In this document: in pieces, positions 17,455 through 26,132 of the stretch | Layout of the letters: every line of letters begins with the position of its first letter | How positions within the stretch are numbered: position 1 is the stretch's first letter | NCBI RefSeq assembly: GCF_003019255.1 | Contig: NZ_CP027846.1 | Span: 1,674,001 to 1,738,000, forward strand | Origin: Staphylococcus kloosii | Lineage (GTDB): Bacteria; Bacillota; Bacilli; Staphylococcales; Staphylococcaceae | DNA: 64,000 nt | Direction of reading: 5' to 3' | Notes under the pieces: model-generated | The model's input: the letters and a program-made list of their open reading frames with translations, nothing else | What the model was told of the DNA's origin: nothing | Databases searched by the model: none | Position numbers and translations under genes: made by a program

Positions 17455-17487
17455 AATCTTGCCTTATTTATTAAGGCAAGATTTTTA
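17455..17487 (+). terminator. Terminator after rpsA
   Basis: Perfect 12-bp stem AATCTTGCCTTA / TAAGGCAAGATT, 5-base loop, T tail. Confidence 0.88.
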
Positions 17488-17596
17488 TTTATGTGCAAAT
17501 TTTTACATAATTTATAACAGCTATCAAAATATCTTTTTCTTTATGTTTGCCATATGATAAAATTATAGAGATTCAAAATAGAGAGGAAGTTAGTTT

Positions 17597-18907
17597 ATGA
17601 CTAAACCTATAGTTGCAATTGTAGGCAGGCCAAATGTTGGTAAATCTACAATTTTTAATAGAGTAGTAGGTGAACGTGTTTCCATCGTAGAAGATACGCC
17701 AGGCGTAACTAGAGACCGTATATATTCTACTGGAGAATGGTTGACACATGAATTTAATATTATTGATACAGGCGGTATCGAAATAAGTGATGCACCTTTC
17801 CAAACACAAATAAGAGCACAAGCTGAAATTGCTATTGACGAAGCCGACGTCATTGTATTTATGGTTAACATTAGAGAAGGACTAACACAAAGTGATGAGA
17901 TGGTCGCTCAATTGTTATACAAATCCAAAAAACCGGTTGTTTTAGCGGTAAATAAAGTAGATAATCCTGAAATGCGTAATGAAATTTATGACTTTTATGC
18001 TTTAGGATTTGGTGAACCTTATCCAATTTCTGGTTCTCACGGACTTGGATTGGGTGATTTATTAGATGCCGTTGTCGAACATTTCAAAGAGGAAGAAGAA
18101 GATCCATACGATGACGAAACAATTAGATTATCAATCATTGGTAGACCAAATGTAGGTAAATCAAGCTTAGTTAACGCCATACTTGGTGAAGAAAGAGTTA
18201 TTGTATCAAATGTCGCTGGAACAACACGTGATGCGGTAGATACTGAGTATTCTTTTGATGATCAAGATTATGTATTAATCGATACAGCAGGTATGCGTAA
18301 AAAAGGTAAAGTATATGAATCTACTGAAAAGTATTCCGTATTAAGAGCGCTTAAAGCGATAGAACGTTCTAACGTTGTTTTAGTCGTTATCGATGCAGAA
18401 CAAGGAATCATTGAACAAGATAAGCGTGTAGCTGGTTACGCTCATGAAGAAGGAAAAGCAATCGTTATTGTAGTCAATAAATGGGACACTGTCGAAAAAG
18501 AAACTAATACAATGAAAAAATTCAAAGACAAAGTTCGCCGTGAATTCCAATTTTTAGATTATGCTGAAATTGCATTTGTTTCTGCTACAGAACGTCAGCG
18601 TTTAACGACACTATTCCCATATATTAAACAGGCTAGTGAAAATCATAAAAAGCGTGTCCAAAGCTCTACTCTAAATGAGGTTATTACGGATGCCATTTCA
18701 ATGAATCCAACACCTACAGATAAAGGGCGCAGACTGAATGTCTTTTATGCTACTCAAGTAGCAATCGAACCACCAACGTTCATCGTTTTCGTTAATGATG
18801 TTGAACTTATGCACTTTTCTTACAAACGCTATTTAGAAAATCAAATTCGTGATGCATTTGGATTTGAAGGTACACCAGTGCATATCGTGGCTAGAAAGAG
18901 AAATTAA
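17597..18907 (+). CDS. der: Ribosome assembly GTPase Der (EngA)
   Basis: A 436-residue essential GTPase with two G domains in tandem, needed for 50S subunit assembly. First G domain: GRPNVGKSTIFN (residue 10 on), DTPGVTRDR, DTGG and NKVD. Second: GRPNVGKSSLVN (about residue 183 on), GTTRDAVD, DTAGMRKKGKV, NKWD. The C-terminal KH-like domain ends FEGTPVHIVARKR. Every nucleotide-binding motif is intact. The ATG follows AGAGGAAG; gpsA starts 17 bases after the stop, so they form an operon. Confidence 0.96.
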   Translation: MTKPIVAIVGRPNVGKSTIFNRVVGERVSIVEDTPGVTRDRIYSTGEWLTHEFNIIDTGGIEISDAPFQTQIRAQAEIAIDEADVIVFMVNIREGLTQSDEMVAQLLYKSKKPVVLAVNKVDNPEMRNEIYDFYALGFGEPYPISGSHGLGLGDLLDAVVEHFKEEEEDPYDDETIRLSIIGRPNVGKSSLVNAILGEERVIVSNVAGTTRDAVDTEYSFDDQDYVLIDTAGMRKKGKVYESTEKYSVLRALKAIERSNVVLVVIDAEQGIIEQDKRVAGYAHEEGKAIVIVVNKWDTVEKETNTMKKFKDKVRREFQFLDYAEIAFVSATERQRLTTLFPYIKQASENHKKRVQSSTLNEVITDAISMNPTPTDKGRRLNVFYATQVAIEPPTFIVFVNDVELMHFSYKRYLENQIRDAFGFEGTPVHIVARKRN

Positions 18908-18924
18908 ACACGGAGGGGAAATCG

Positions 18925-19923
18925 ATGACTAATATTACTGTATTTGGTACTGGAAGCTTTGGTACAGCTTTAGCAAATGTTCTTGCTGAAAATGGCCATG
19001 ACGTTTTAATGTGGGGAAAAAATGAAAGTACCATTAACGAAATAAACACAAGTCATAGCAACACAAAATATTTAAAAAGTGCGCAACTAAGCACTAAAAT
19101 TATAGCTACACACAATCTTCAACAAGCGGTAGAACATGCCGATATTTATTTAATCGCACTACCAACTAAAGCTATTCGCGAAGTCGTTTCAGAAATCGAT
19201 CAACTTTTAACAACGTCTAAAGTATTTATTCACGTAGCTAAAGGTATCGAAAATGGTACATTTAAACGCGTTTCTGAAATGATTGAAGATTCACTAACAC
19301 CTGCACACAATGGTGGCATTGGTGTATTATCTGGTCCAAGTCATGCTGAAGAAGTGGTAATTAAACAACCAACAACAGTTGCAGCATCATCTAAAAACAT
19401 AGAAATAAGTAACTTAATACAAGACTTATTTATGAATGATTATTTACGTGTCTATACGAACAATGATTTAATCGGTGTTGAACTAGGTGGCGCATTAAAA
19501 AATATTATCGCCGTCGCTAGTGGAGTCATAGCAGGTATGGGCTTTGGTGATAACGCCAAAGCGGCATTGATGACTAGAGGCTTAGCAGAAATTAGTAGAT
19601 TAGGCGAGACATTAGGTGCTGATCCAATGACTTTCCTTGGTTTAGGAGGTATTGGCGATTTAATTGTTACTTGTACTTCTACACATTCTAGAAACTTCAC
19701 ATTAGGTTATAAATTAGGTGAAGGTAAATCTGTTGACGAGGCTTTAAATGAAATGAATATGGTTGTAGAAGGTATTTATACGACTGAATCTGTTTATCAT
19801 CTAGCTGAAAGTCATCATGTAGATATGCCGATTACCGCTACTTTATATGGGGTTTTATTCGAAAACAAACCTGTTAATGAAAGCGTTAAATACCTAATGG
19901 GACGCGAAAAGAAAGCTGAATAA
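18925..19923 (+). CDS. gpsA: Glycerol-3-phosphate dehydrogenase [NAD(P)+]
   Basis: A 332-residue enzyme reducing dihydroxyacetone phosphate to sn-glycerol 3-phosphate for phospholipid synthesis. The N-terminal Rossmann motif is VFGTGSFGTALA; the substrate region has VELGGALKNIIAVASG with the catalytic Lys, then GFGDNAKAALMTRGLAEI and GLGGIGDLIVTC. ATG follows CGGAGGGG. Operon partner of der; the same pair is found in other Firmicutes. Confidence 0.95.
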   Translation: MTNITVFGTGSFGTALANVLAENGHDVLMWGKNESTINEINTSHSNTKYLKSAQLSTKIIATHNLQQAVEHADIYLIALPTKAIREVVSEIDQLLTTSKVFIHVAKGIENGTFKRVSEMIEDSLTPAHNGGIGVLSGPSHAEEVVIKQPTTVAASSKNIEISNLIQDLFMNDYLRVYTNNDLIGVELGGALKNIIAVASGVIAGMGFGDNAKAALMTRGLAEISRLGETLGADPMTFLGLGGIGDLIVTCTSTHSRNFTLGYKLGEGKSVDEALNEMNMVVEGIYTTESVYHLAESHHVDMPITATLYGVLFENKPVNESVKYLMGREKKAE

Positions 19924-20044
19924 CGGTGTAAATTTACAATATAATGTCTAATTTCCTTAAATTATGATAAAAAACCTATAATTACAACGTTTTTTGCATA
20001 TAAATCATTGCAGTGGCAATAATCGTTGTGTTAAAGTCATAGCA

Positions 20045-20066
20045 TAATGATATTAAAATATCATTA
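20045..20066 (+). repeat. Inverted repeat in the hup leader
   Basis: Perfect 10-bp dyad TAATGATATT / AATATCATTA with a 2-base centre, 27 bases before the hup start codon. It may be an operator or a DNA-bending site for HU itself; no function can be assigned. Confidence 0.5.
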
Positions 20067-20092
20067 TTAACCCTAGGGGAGGTGAATTTGTA

Positions 20093-20365
20093 ATGAATAA
20101 AACAGATTTAATCAACTCAGTTGCTGATCAAGCTGATTTAACAAAAAAACAAGCAGGTTTAGCTGTTGACGCAGTATTCGAATCTATTCAATCATCACTT
20201 GCTAAAAGTGAAAAAGTTCAATTAATCGGATTCGGTAACTTTGAGGTACGTGAGCGTGCTGCACGTAAAGGACGTAACCCTCAAACTGGTAAAGAAATTG
20301 AAATCCCTGCAAGCAAAGTTCCAGCATTCAAAGCTGGTAAAGCACTTAAAGACGCAGTTAAATAA
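20093..20365 (+). CDS. hup: DNA-binding protein HU
   Basis: A 90-residue histone-like nucleoid protein that bends and compacts DNA as a homodimer. The N-terminal helices are MNKTDLINSVADQADLTKKQAG; the beta-arm signature GFGNFEVRERAARKGRNPQTGKEI is complete with the Pro at the arm tip. The start ATG follows a very strong GGGGAGGTG ribosome site, as expected for an abundant protein. A strong terminator follows directly, so it is monocistronic. Confidence 0.96.
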   Translation: MNKTDLINSVADQADLTKKQAGLAVDAVFESIQSSLAKSEKVQLIGFGNFEVRERAARKGRNPQTGKEIEIPASKVPAFKAGKALKDAVK

Positions 20366-20379
20366 TTCTTTACTTACAC

Positions 20380-20412
20380 AAAAGCCCTTTTTTAAAAGGG
20401 CTTTTCTTTTTG
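20380..20412 (+). terminator. Terminator after hup
   Basis: Perfect 12-bp stem AAAAGCCCTTTT / AAAAGGGCTTTT with a 2-base centre, T-rich tail. The 237 bases that follow, up to hepS, hold no gene that I can support. Confidence 0.88.
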
Positions 20413-20649
20413 CCTTTATTAAAAAATTTACATATTAAAATGAAACTAAAATCTTTCATTCACTAATTAGTCAAATACTTTAATACATACATATACAATG
20501 AATTGCGTTGTTAATGTTATAATTTATATCTATGGAAAACATAATTTTATAGTAAACTTTCAATATTTCTTGTTAACTCAATCATCCTGCATTTTATTTT
20601 TTAACATATAATGTTAATATGAATATTGATTACAACGTGAGGTGTAAAG

Positions 20650-21207
20650 ATGGAAACGACATATAGAATATTAGAAAATCAAATTACGCAACGGTTGGCT
20701 GGTATAAATAATTACGAACCAATACATATAAACCAAGCCTTAAGTCACTATTTAGATTCGTACCAATTGCCAATGAAAGCTAAATTAGCTTGCCTCACAA
20801 TTGACACGGCTATGCGCCATTTAGATACAACTTCAGCAAATAATTTATCGAGACACTCTATTTTAATTGGTGATTTATTGAGTGCTCATTTTTATACGCT
20901 ATTAGCGGAATTAAATGAACCTGCATATCAAGATAAAATAAGTAAAGCAATCGTTACAGTAAATGAATTAAAATCTTCTATACAACATCAACAATTGAAC
21001 ATAGAGGAATTAGTTAATGCCATTGTGAAGATCGAAACGATTTTCCCATATATTACTGCGGATTACTTTTCTGTTGAAGTTTCTTTAACAGAGTTAATTA
21101 AACAACTTATTCCTTCAATCGTTGAGAATCCGCCAATTTATTTAAATAACTTTTCTCACGATAGGTTAGTTGAACTGCAAACTGAAATTGAAGCTCATTA
21201 TATATAA
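20650..21207 (+). CDS. hepS: Heptaprenyl diphosphate synthase component I
   Basis: A 185-residue small subunit (HepS/GerCA type) of the two-part prenyl synthase that makes the menaquinone side chain. It is poorly conserved and all-helical; YQLPMKAKLACLTIDTAMRHLD and SILIGDLLSAHFYTLLAEL match the pattern that I know for this subunit. Identification rests mainly on position, directly ahead of menG and hepT. ATG follows GTGAGGTG; menG starts 14 bases after the stop. Confidence 0.85.
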   Translation: METTYRILENQITQRLAGINNYEPIHINQALSHYLDSYQLPMKAKLACLTIDTAMRHLDTTSANNLSRHSILIGDLLSAHFYTLLAELNEPAYQDKISKAIVTVNELKSSIQHQQLNIEELVNAIVKIETIFPYITADYFSVEVSLTELIKQLIPSIVENPPIYLNNFSHDRLVELQTEIEAHYI

Positions 21208-21221
21208 AAGAGGTAATAAAC

Positions 21222-21923
21222 ATGACTGAAAACAAAGCTAAAAAAGAACAAGTACACACGGTATTTCAAAATATTTCAAATAAATATGACCGATTAAACA
21301 ATATTATTAGCTTCGAACAACATATTATTTGGAGAAAACATACTATGAAAGAAATGAATGTTAAGCCAGGAAGCAAAGCGTTAGATGTTTGTTGTGGCAC
21401 TGCGGACTGGACTATTGCATTGAGTAAAGCAGTCGGCAACAATGGGCATGTTACTGGCGTAGACTTTAGTGAAAACATGTTAGCTGTTGGTGAAGAAAAA
21501 ATTAAAGGCTACAATAATATTAAATTAGTTCATGGTGATGCAATGAATCTTCCATTTGAAGATAATACCTTCGATTATGTAACGATTGGTTTTGGTTTAC
21601 GTAACGTCCCAGATTATCTAGCTACTTTAAAAGAATTAAATAGAGTATTAAAACCAGGTGGTATGGTTGTATGTTTAGAAACGAGTCAACCTACAATGCC
21701 TGTATTTAAACAATTTTATAAAATGTACTTTAAATTTGTTATGCCTATTTTCGGTAAAATATTTGCCAAATCTAAGGACGAATATGAATGGTTACAACAA
21801 TCAACATTTAACTTCCCTGATAAAGAAAAATTAAGACGCTTGTTCAATCAAGCTGGTTTTAGCAATTTAAAAGTTCGTAGCTATACAGGTGGCGTTGCTG
21901 CAATGCACCTTGGCTATAAATAA
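21222..21923 (+). CDS. menG: Demethylmenaquinone methyltransferase
   Basis: A 233-residue SAM-dependent methyltransferase that performs the last step of menaquinone synthesis. Motif I is ALDVCCGTADWTIAL, followed by VTGVDFSENML, GDAMNLPFEDNTFDYVTIGFGLRNVPD and the MenG/UbiE signature LKPGGMVVCLETSQP. The C-terminus GGVAAMHLGYK is the usual end. ATG follows AAAGAGGT. It sits between the two prenyl-synthase subunits, so one transcript makes and finishes the quinone. Confidence 0.95.
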   Translation: MTENKAKKEQVHTVFQNISNKYDRLNNIISFEQHIIWRKHTMKEMNVKPGSKALDVCCGTADWTIALSKAVGNNGHVTGVDFSENMLAVGEEKIKGYNNIKLVHGDAMNLPFEDNTFDYVTIGFGLRNVPDYLATLKELNRVLKPGGMVVCLETSQPTMPVFKQFYKMYFKFVMPIFGKIFAKSKDEYEWLQQSTFNFPDKEKLRRLFNQAGFSNLKVRSYTGGVAAMHLGYK

Positions 21924-21948
21924 ATCGAAACAACCAAAGGTGATTAAC

Positions 21949-22902
21949 GTGGCAAAGTTGAACATGAACAACGAAATCAAGAAAATAGAAAAGTACTTAC
22001 AACAAGCGATAAAAAGTAATGATAAAGTTTTGGAAGAGGCCGCTTTTCATTTACTATCATCAGGGGGCAAACGTGTTAGACCAGCTTTTGTTATTCTAAG
22101 TAGCCAATTTGGTAAAGGAAATGAAAGTTATACAAATCGTGTAGCGGTCGCCTTAGAGCTCATTCATATGGCGACTTTAGTACATGATGATGTCATTGAT
22201 AAGAGTGATACGCGTAGAGGACGTTTAACCATCTCAAAAAAATGGGACCAACAAACGGCAATTCTTACAGGGAATTTTTTACTTGCTCTAGCTTTGGAAC
22301 ATATTTCATACATCCCTGACCAACGCGTTCACAGTGTTATTTCAAATGCGATTATTGATGTATGTAAAGGGGAGTTATTCCAATTCCAAGATCAATTTAA
22401 TAGCCAACAATCCATTACAAATTATTTACGCCGCATAAATAGAAAAACAGCTCTTCTTATACAATTATCTACAGAGGTAGGTGCAATTTCTTCAGGTGCG
22501 GATGAACAAACTGTTCATCGTTTAAAATTTATTGGTCATTATATAGGCATGAGTTTCCAAATCGTTGATGATATTTTAGATTTTACGAGTACAGAGAAAA
22601 AGTTAGGTAAACCAGTAGGTAGTGACTTAATGAATGGGCACATTACTTTACCTGTATTATTAGAAATTAGAAAAAATCCAGAATTTAAACAACACGTTGC
22701 GGCTTTGACTCCAAATAGTCCCAAAGAAGATTTTAACTATTGTATAGATGTGATTAGAAATTCTGACAGTATTAACGAAGCTCAAGCCGTTAGCGATAAA
22801 TATTTAAATAAAGCCGTAACCCTTATAAATTCGCTTAATAATAAAGAAGCACAAACTCTATTTAACAAATTAATTCAAAAAATGAGTAAAAGAAATGTGT
22901 AA
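21949..22902 (+). CDS. hepT: Heptaprenyl diphosphate synthase component II
   Basis: A 317-residue catalytic polyprenyl synthase subunit. Both aspartate-rich motifs are present: the first in ATLVHDDVIDKSDTRRG, the second in QIVDDILDFTSTEKKLGKP. GGKRVRPAF binds the diphosphate. The frame is open from 21889 inside menG, but AAAGGTGA at 21936-21943 and the known N-terminus MAKLNMNNEIKK place the start at the GTG at 21949. Third gene of hepS-menG-hepT, supplying the C35-type chain of menaquinone. Confidence 0.93.
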   Translation: MAKLNMNNEIKKIEKYLQQAIKSNDKVLEEAAFHLLSSGGKRVRPAFVILSSQFGKGNESYTNRVAVALELIHMATLVHDDVIDKSDTRRGRLTISKKWDQQTAILTGNFLLALALEHISYIPDQRVHSVISNAIIDVCKGELFQFQDQFNSQQSITNYLRRINRKTALLIQLSTEVGAISSGADEQTVHRLKFIGHYIGMSFQIVDDILDFTSTEKKLGKPVGSDLMNGHITLPVLLEIRKNPEFKQHVAALTPNSPKEDFNYCIDVIRNSDSINEAQAVSDKYLNKAVTLINSLNNKEAQTLFNKLIQKMSKRNV

Positions 22903-22917
22903 CATTTGTGAAAAGCA

Positions 22918-22932
22918 TTGAAAGCGCTTTTA
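22918..22932 (+). promoter_or_regulatory. Candidate CcpA (cre) site before ndk
   Basis: TTGAAAGCGCTTTTA fits the cre consensus WTGNAANCGNWNNCW at all but one position. It lies after hepT and 100 bases before ndk; TATAAT at 22943-22948 with TTGAAA at 22918 (19-base spacing) may be the promoter, which the site would overlap. The same bases also form a weak AAAAGC/GCTTTT hairpin that could be a terminator for hepT. Confidence 0.35.
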
Positions 22933-23031
22933 CATACTGGTATTATAATATTGTGTTGTTAAATATGTCATACTATTTGAATATTTTTAACACAATATAT
23001 TGATACATAAACACAGGGGGATTTACTCACA

Positions 23032-23481
23032 ATGGAAAGAACATTTTTAATGATTAAACCTGACGCAGTTCAACGTAACTTAATTGGAGAAATTATTTCT
23101 CGTATAGAACGCAAAGGACTAAAACTTGTCGGCGGTAAATTAATGACAGTTGACAAATCTTTAGCAGAAACACATTATGCTGAGCATGTTGATAAACCAT
23201 TTTACAACAACTTAGTATCATTTATTACTTCTGCTCCAGTATTTGCGATGGTAGTTGAAGGGGAAGACGCTGTTCATGTAGCACGTCATATTATCGGCTC
23301 AACAAATCCGTCAGAAGCTACTCCAGGTACAATTAGAGGCGACCTAGGTTTAACAGTTGGCAGAAACATTATTCACGGTTCTGATTCTGTAGAAGCTGCG
23401 ACTAAAGAAATAAATTTATGGTTTAATACAGACGAATTAAGTGATTATGAACAACCACGTAATCCATGGTTATATGAATAA
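23032..23481 (+). CDS. ndk: Nucleoside diphosphate kinase
   Basis: A 149-residue kinase that balances NTP and dNTP pools by ping-pong phosphate transfer. The N-terminus ERTFLMIKPDAVQR and the active-site His115 in GRNIIHGSDSVEAA identify it. Length is standard. ATG follows ACAGGGGGATT. It is the last gene of this block, ended by a terminator, and is followed by the aro operon as in Bacillus and Staphylococcus. Confidence 0.96.
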   Translation: MERTFLMIKPDAVQRNLIGEIISRIERKGLKLVGGKLMTVDKSLAETHYAEHVDKPFYNNLVSFITSAPVFAMVVEGEDAVHVARHIIGSTNPSEATPGTIRGDLGLTVGRNIIHGSDSVEAATKEINLWFNTDELSDYEQPRNPWLYE

Positions 23482-23513
23482 TAATTTTACTAATTAATTT
23501 AGTTTAATATATG

Positions 23514-23557
23514 AGGATGACTTCGAAATGATATTTGAGTAGAAGTCATCCTTTTTA
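23514..23557 (+). terminator. Terminator after ndk
   Basis: Perfect 11-bp stem AGGATGACTTC / GAAGTCATCCT with a 17-base loop, then TTTTT. Confidence 0.82.
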
Positions 23558-23853
23558 TATTTTAATAATACTAGCGATTCATCTAGTGAAAGCTAATATA
23601 AAATACTTTTAATTTTACTCATACACTTTAATCATGTTTTACTTAAGTTATAATAGTTAGAATATTTTCACATTAAATAAAGGTTTTAACTAAAGGTGAA
23701 GATGCTTTGTCATACATTAATGTCTATTGCATATTAACTATGATTTAAACAAAACTTATCAAATCGTAAAAATACTATTAATATGACTATATTTATGTGA
23801 TAAGATATAGAACATATTATAATTTAAAGCACTAAAGAACGGAGAGGTTATTA
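23558..23853. other. Non-coding gap ahead of aroC
   Basis: About 300 AT-rich bases with no plausible gene on either strand. They must hold the aroC operon promoter; TATAAT-like hexamers occur near 23650 and 23815 but none has a good -35, so I name no site. No riboswitch or clear operator is seen. Confidence 0.6.
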
Positions 23854-25020
23854 ATGAGATATTTAACATCGGGCGAGTCACATGGACCACAATTAACAGT
23901 TATAATTGAAGGTGTACCAGCAAATTTAGAAATCAATGTTGAAGATATAAATGAACAAATGTTCAAACGACAAGGTGGCTATGGTCGCGGTCGTCGTATG
24001 CAAATAGAAAAAGACACTGTAGAAATTGTATCTGGTGTACGTAATGGTTATACATTAGGGAGTCCAATTACTTTAGTCGTCAAAAATGATGATTTCACGC
24101 ATTGGAGAAATATAATGGGCGCTGATCCAATTAGTGACGAACATCGTGAAAATATGAAACGTGTCATTACTAAACCAAGACCAGGACATGCAGATTTAAT
24201 AGGTGGAATGAAATATAATCATCGCGATTTAAGAAACGTATTAGAACGTTCTTCTGCACGTGAAACTGCTGCTCGTGTTGCAGTAGGTGCAGTATCAAAA
24301 ATACTTTTAAAACAATTAGACATCGAATTTTATAGTCGTGTCGTAGAAATTGGCGGCGTTAAAGATCAAGGTCTGTATGATTTAGAAACAATTAAAAATG
24401 GTGTAGATAAAAATGATGTACGTGTAATTGATGAAAGTATTGCGCAAGATATGCGTGACAAAATCGATGAAGCGAAAAAAGCAGGCGATACATTAGGTGG
24501 CGTAGTGCAAGTTGTTGTTGAAGGCTTACCTGTAGGTATTGGCAGTTATGTACATTATGACCGTAAATTAGATGGCAGAATCGCACAAGGCGTTGTAAGT
24601 ATCAATGCATTTAAAGGTGTAAGTTTTGGTGAAGGCTTTAATGCTGCAGAAAAACCGGGAAGTCAAATCCAAGATGAGATTTTATATGATGAAACAAATG
24701 GCTATTACAGAGGTTCAAACCATTTAGGTGGATTTGAAGGTGGAATGTCAAACGGCATGCCAATTATCGTAAACGGTGTAATGAAACCTATTCCAACACT
24801 TTACAAACCTTTAAACTCAGTTGATATTAATACTAAAGAATCATTTAAAGCTTCTATAGAACGTTCAGACAGTTCAGCCGTGCCAGCTGCAAGTGTAGTA
24901 GTTGAAAATGTAGTCGCATTTGAAATTGCTAAGGCATTACTAGAAGAATTCCAATCAAATCATATTGAACAATTACAAGATCAAATTAAAGAACGCCGTT
25001 TACTTAATATTGAGTATTAA
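23854..25020 (+). CDS. aroC: Chorismate synthase
   Basis: A 388-residue FMN-dependent enzyme that turns 5-enolpyruvylshikimate 3-phosphate into chorismate, the last common step to aromatic amino acids, folate and menaquinone. Family motifs: RYLTSGESHGPQLT at the start, RQGGYGRGRRM, RPGHADLIGGMKY, RNVLERSSARETA with conserved Arg and Ser, and SDSSAVPAA near the end. ATG follows CGGAGAGG. It leads a seven-gene run aroC-aroB-aroA-TPR-ypiB-ypjA-yugP closed by the terminator at 30611. Confidence 0.95.
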   Translation: MRYLTSGESHGPQLTVIIEGVPANLEINVEDINEQMFKRQGGYGRGRRMQIEKDTVEIVSGVRNGYTLGSPITLVVKNDDFTHWRNIMGADPISDEHRENMKRVITKPRPGHADLIGGMKYNHRDLRNVLERSSARETAARVAVGAVSKILLKQLDIEFYSRVVEIGGVKDQGLYDLETIKNGVDKNDVRVIDESIAQDMRDKIDEAKKAGDTLGGVVQVVVEGLPVGIGSYVHYDRKLDGRIAQGVVSINAFKGVSFGEGFNAAEKPGSQIQDEILYDETNGYYRGSNHLGGFEGGMSNGMPIIVNGVMKPIPTLYKPLNSVDINTKESFKASIERSDSSAVPAASVVVENVVAFEIAKALLEEFQSNHIEQLQDQIKERRLLNIEY

Positions 25021-25058
25021 GACTAATCATTTAATTTAAATCATGAATAGGTGAGTAT

Positions 25059-26123
25059 ATGAAACTAGAAACTACGTATCAATCTAATAATTATCCTATT
25101 ATCGTAGAACGTAATGCATTAAAACAACTACATCAATATCTGGATTCATATAAGGATTTAGTATTAGTTGTAGATGCAGAAGTGAACCAATTATGGGAAG
25201 ATGTATTAAGTTTTATAACAACAGATTACGATGCACATAAAATTGTAATCCCATCTGGTGAAAGTACAAAGACGTTATCATTTTATGAAGAAACAATCGA
25301 GTCTTTGCTAAGCAAACATTTAACTAGAGATACGTGTCTAATTGCTGTTGGTGGGGGGGCTACTGGCGACTTCACAGGCTTTTTAGCTGCAACATTATTA
25401 CGTGGTGTAGATTTTATTCAAGTGCCTACGACTATTTTGGCCCATGATTCAAGCGTGGGTGGCAAAGTAGGTATTAATTCACAGCACGGTAAAAATCTAA
25501 TCGGTGCATTTTATCGCCCTAAAGCGGTTATTTATGATTTGAACTTTTTAGATAGTTTGCCTTATAGCGAAGTTATAAGTGGTTACGCTGAAGTTTATAA
25601 GCATGCATTATTAAATGATAAAGATGCTGTAACTGCGTTAGAAGAGCAATACAATAATAGCGAAAGTCTACATCAACTTACAGACATTGATTATTACATT
25701 TATAAAGGTATTGAAACGAAATTAAATATTATTATCCAAGATGAAAAAGAAAGTAACGTTCGTAAATTTTTAAATCTTGGGCATACTTTCGGGCATGCTG
25801 TAGAGTATAATCATAAAATACCGCATGGTCACGCAATCATGATAGGTCTAATTTATCAATTTATCGTCTCAAACAAACAACTAAATACTAATTTTGATAT
25901 TCAACATTTTATCAATTATCTTAATGCGCTAAATTATCCATTAGATCTTATTAAAGAATTTAATTTTGATATTTTATATGATTTGATGCTTAGCGATAAA
26001 AAAAATGACTTTGAAGGTGTACAAATGGTATTACTTGAAGATTTTGGTAAACCAGTAGTGCAACACGTTAATAAGCAAGTACATGAACAAGCTTTCGAAA
26101 CTTTACAATCATATTTTAAGTAG
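25059..26123 (+). CDS. aroB: 3-Dehydroquinate synthase
   Basis: A 354-residue NAD-dependent, metal-dependent enzyme for the second shikimate step. Visible: IPSGESTKTL, the NAD motif VGGGATGDFTGFLAATLLRG, PTTILAHDSSVGGKVGIN, GYAEVYKHA, and the zinc ligands in LGHTFGHAVE and HGHAIMIG. The DNA carries a run of seven G at the VGGGA codons (about 25351). ATG follows ATAGGTGAG, 38 bases after aroC. Confidence 0.95.
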   Translation: MKLETTYQSNNYPIIVERNALKQLHQYLDSYKDLVLVVDAEVNQLWEDVLSFITTDYDAHKIVIPSGESTKTLSFYEETIESLLSKHLTRDTCLIAVGGGATGDFTGFLAATLLRGVDFIQVPTTILAHDSSVGGKVGINSQHGKNLIGAFYRPKAVIYDLNFLDSLPYSEVISGYAEVYKHALLNDKDAVTALEEQYNNSESLHQLTDIDYYIYKGIETKLNIIIQDEKESNVRKFLNLGHTFGHAVEYNHKIPHGHAIMIGLIYQFIVSNKQLNTNFDIQHFINYLNALNYPLDLIKEFNFDILYDLMLSDKKNDFEGVQMVLLEDFGKPVVQHVNKQVHEQAFETLQSYFK

Positions 26124-26132
26124 GTGACTATA

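Noticed and set aside
25345..25360. Frameshift at a run of seven G in aroB
   Set aside because: The frame stays open and the NAD motif VGGGA reads correctly through the run.
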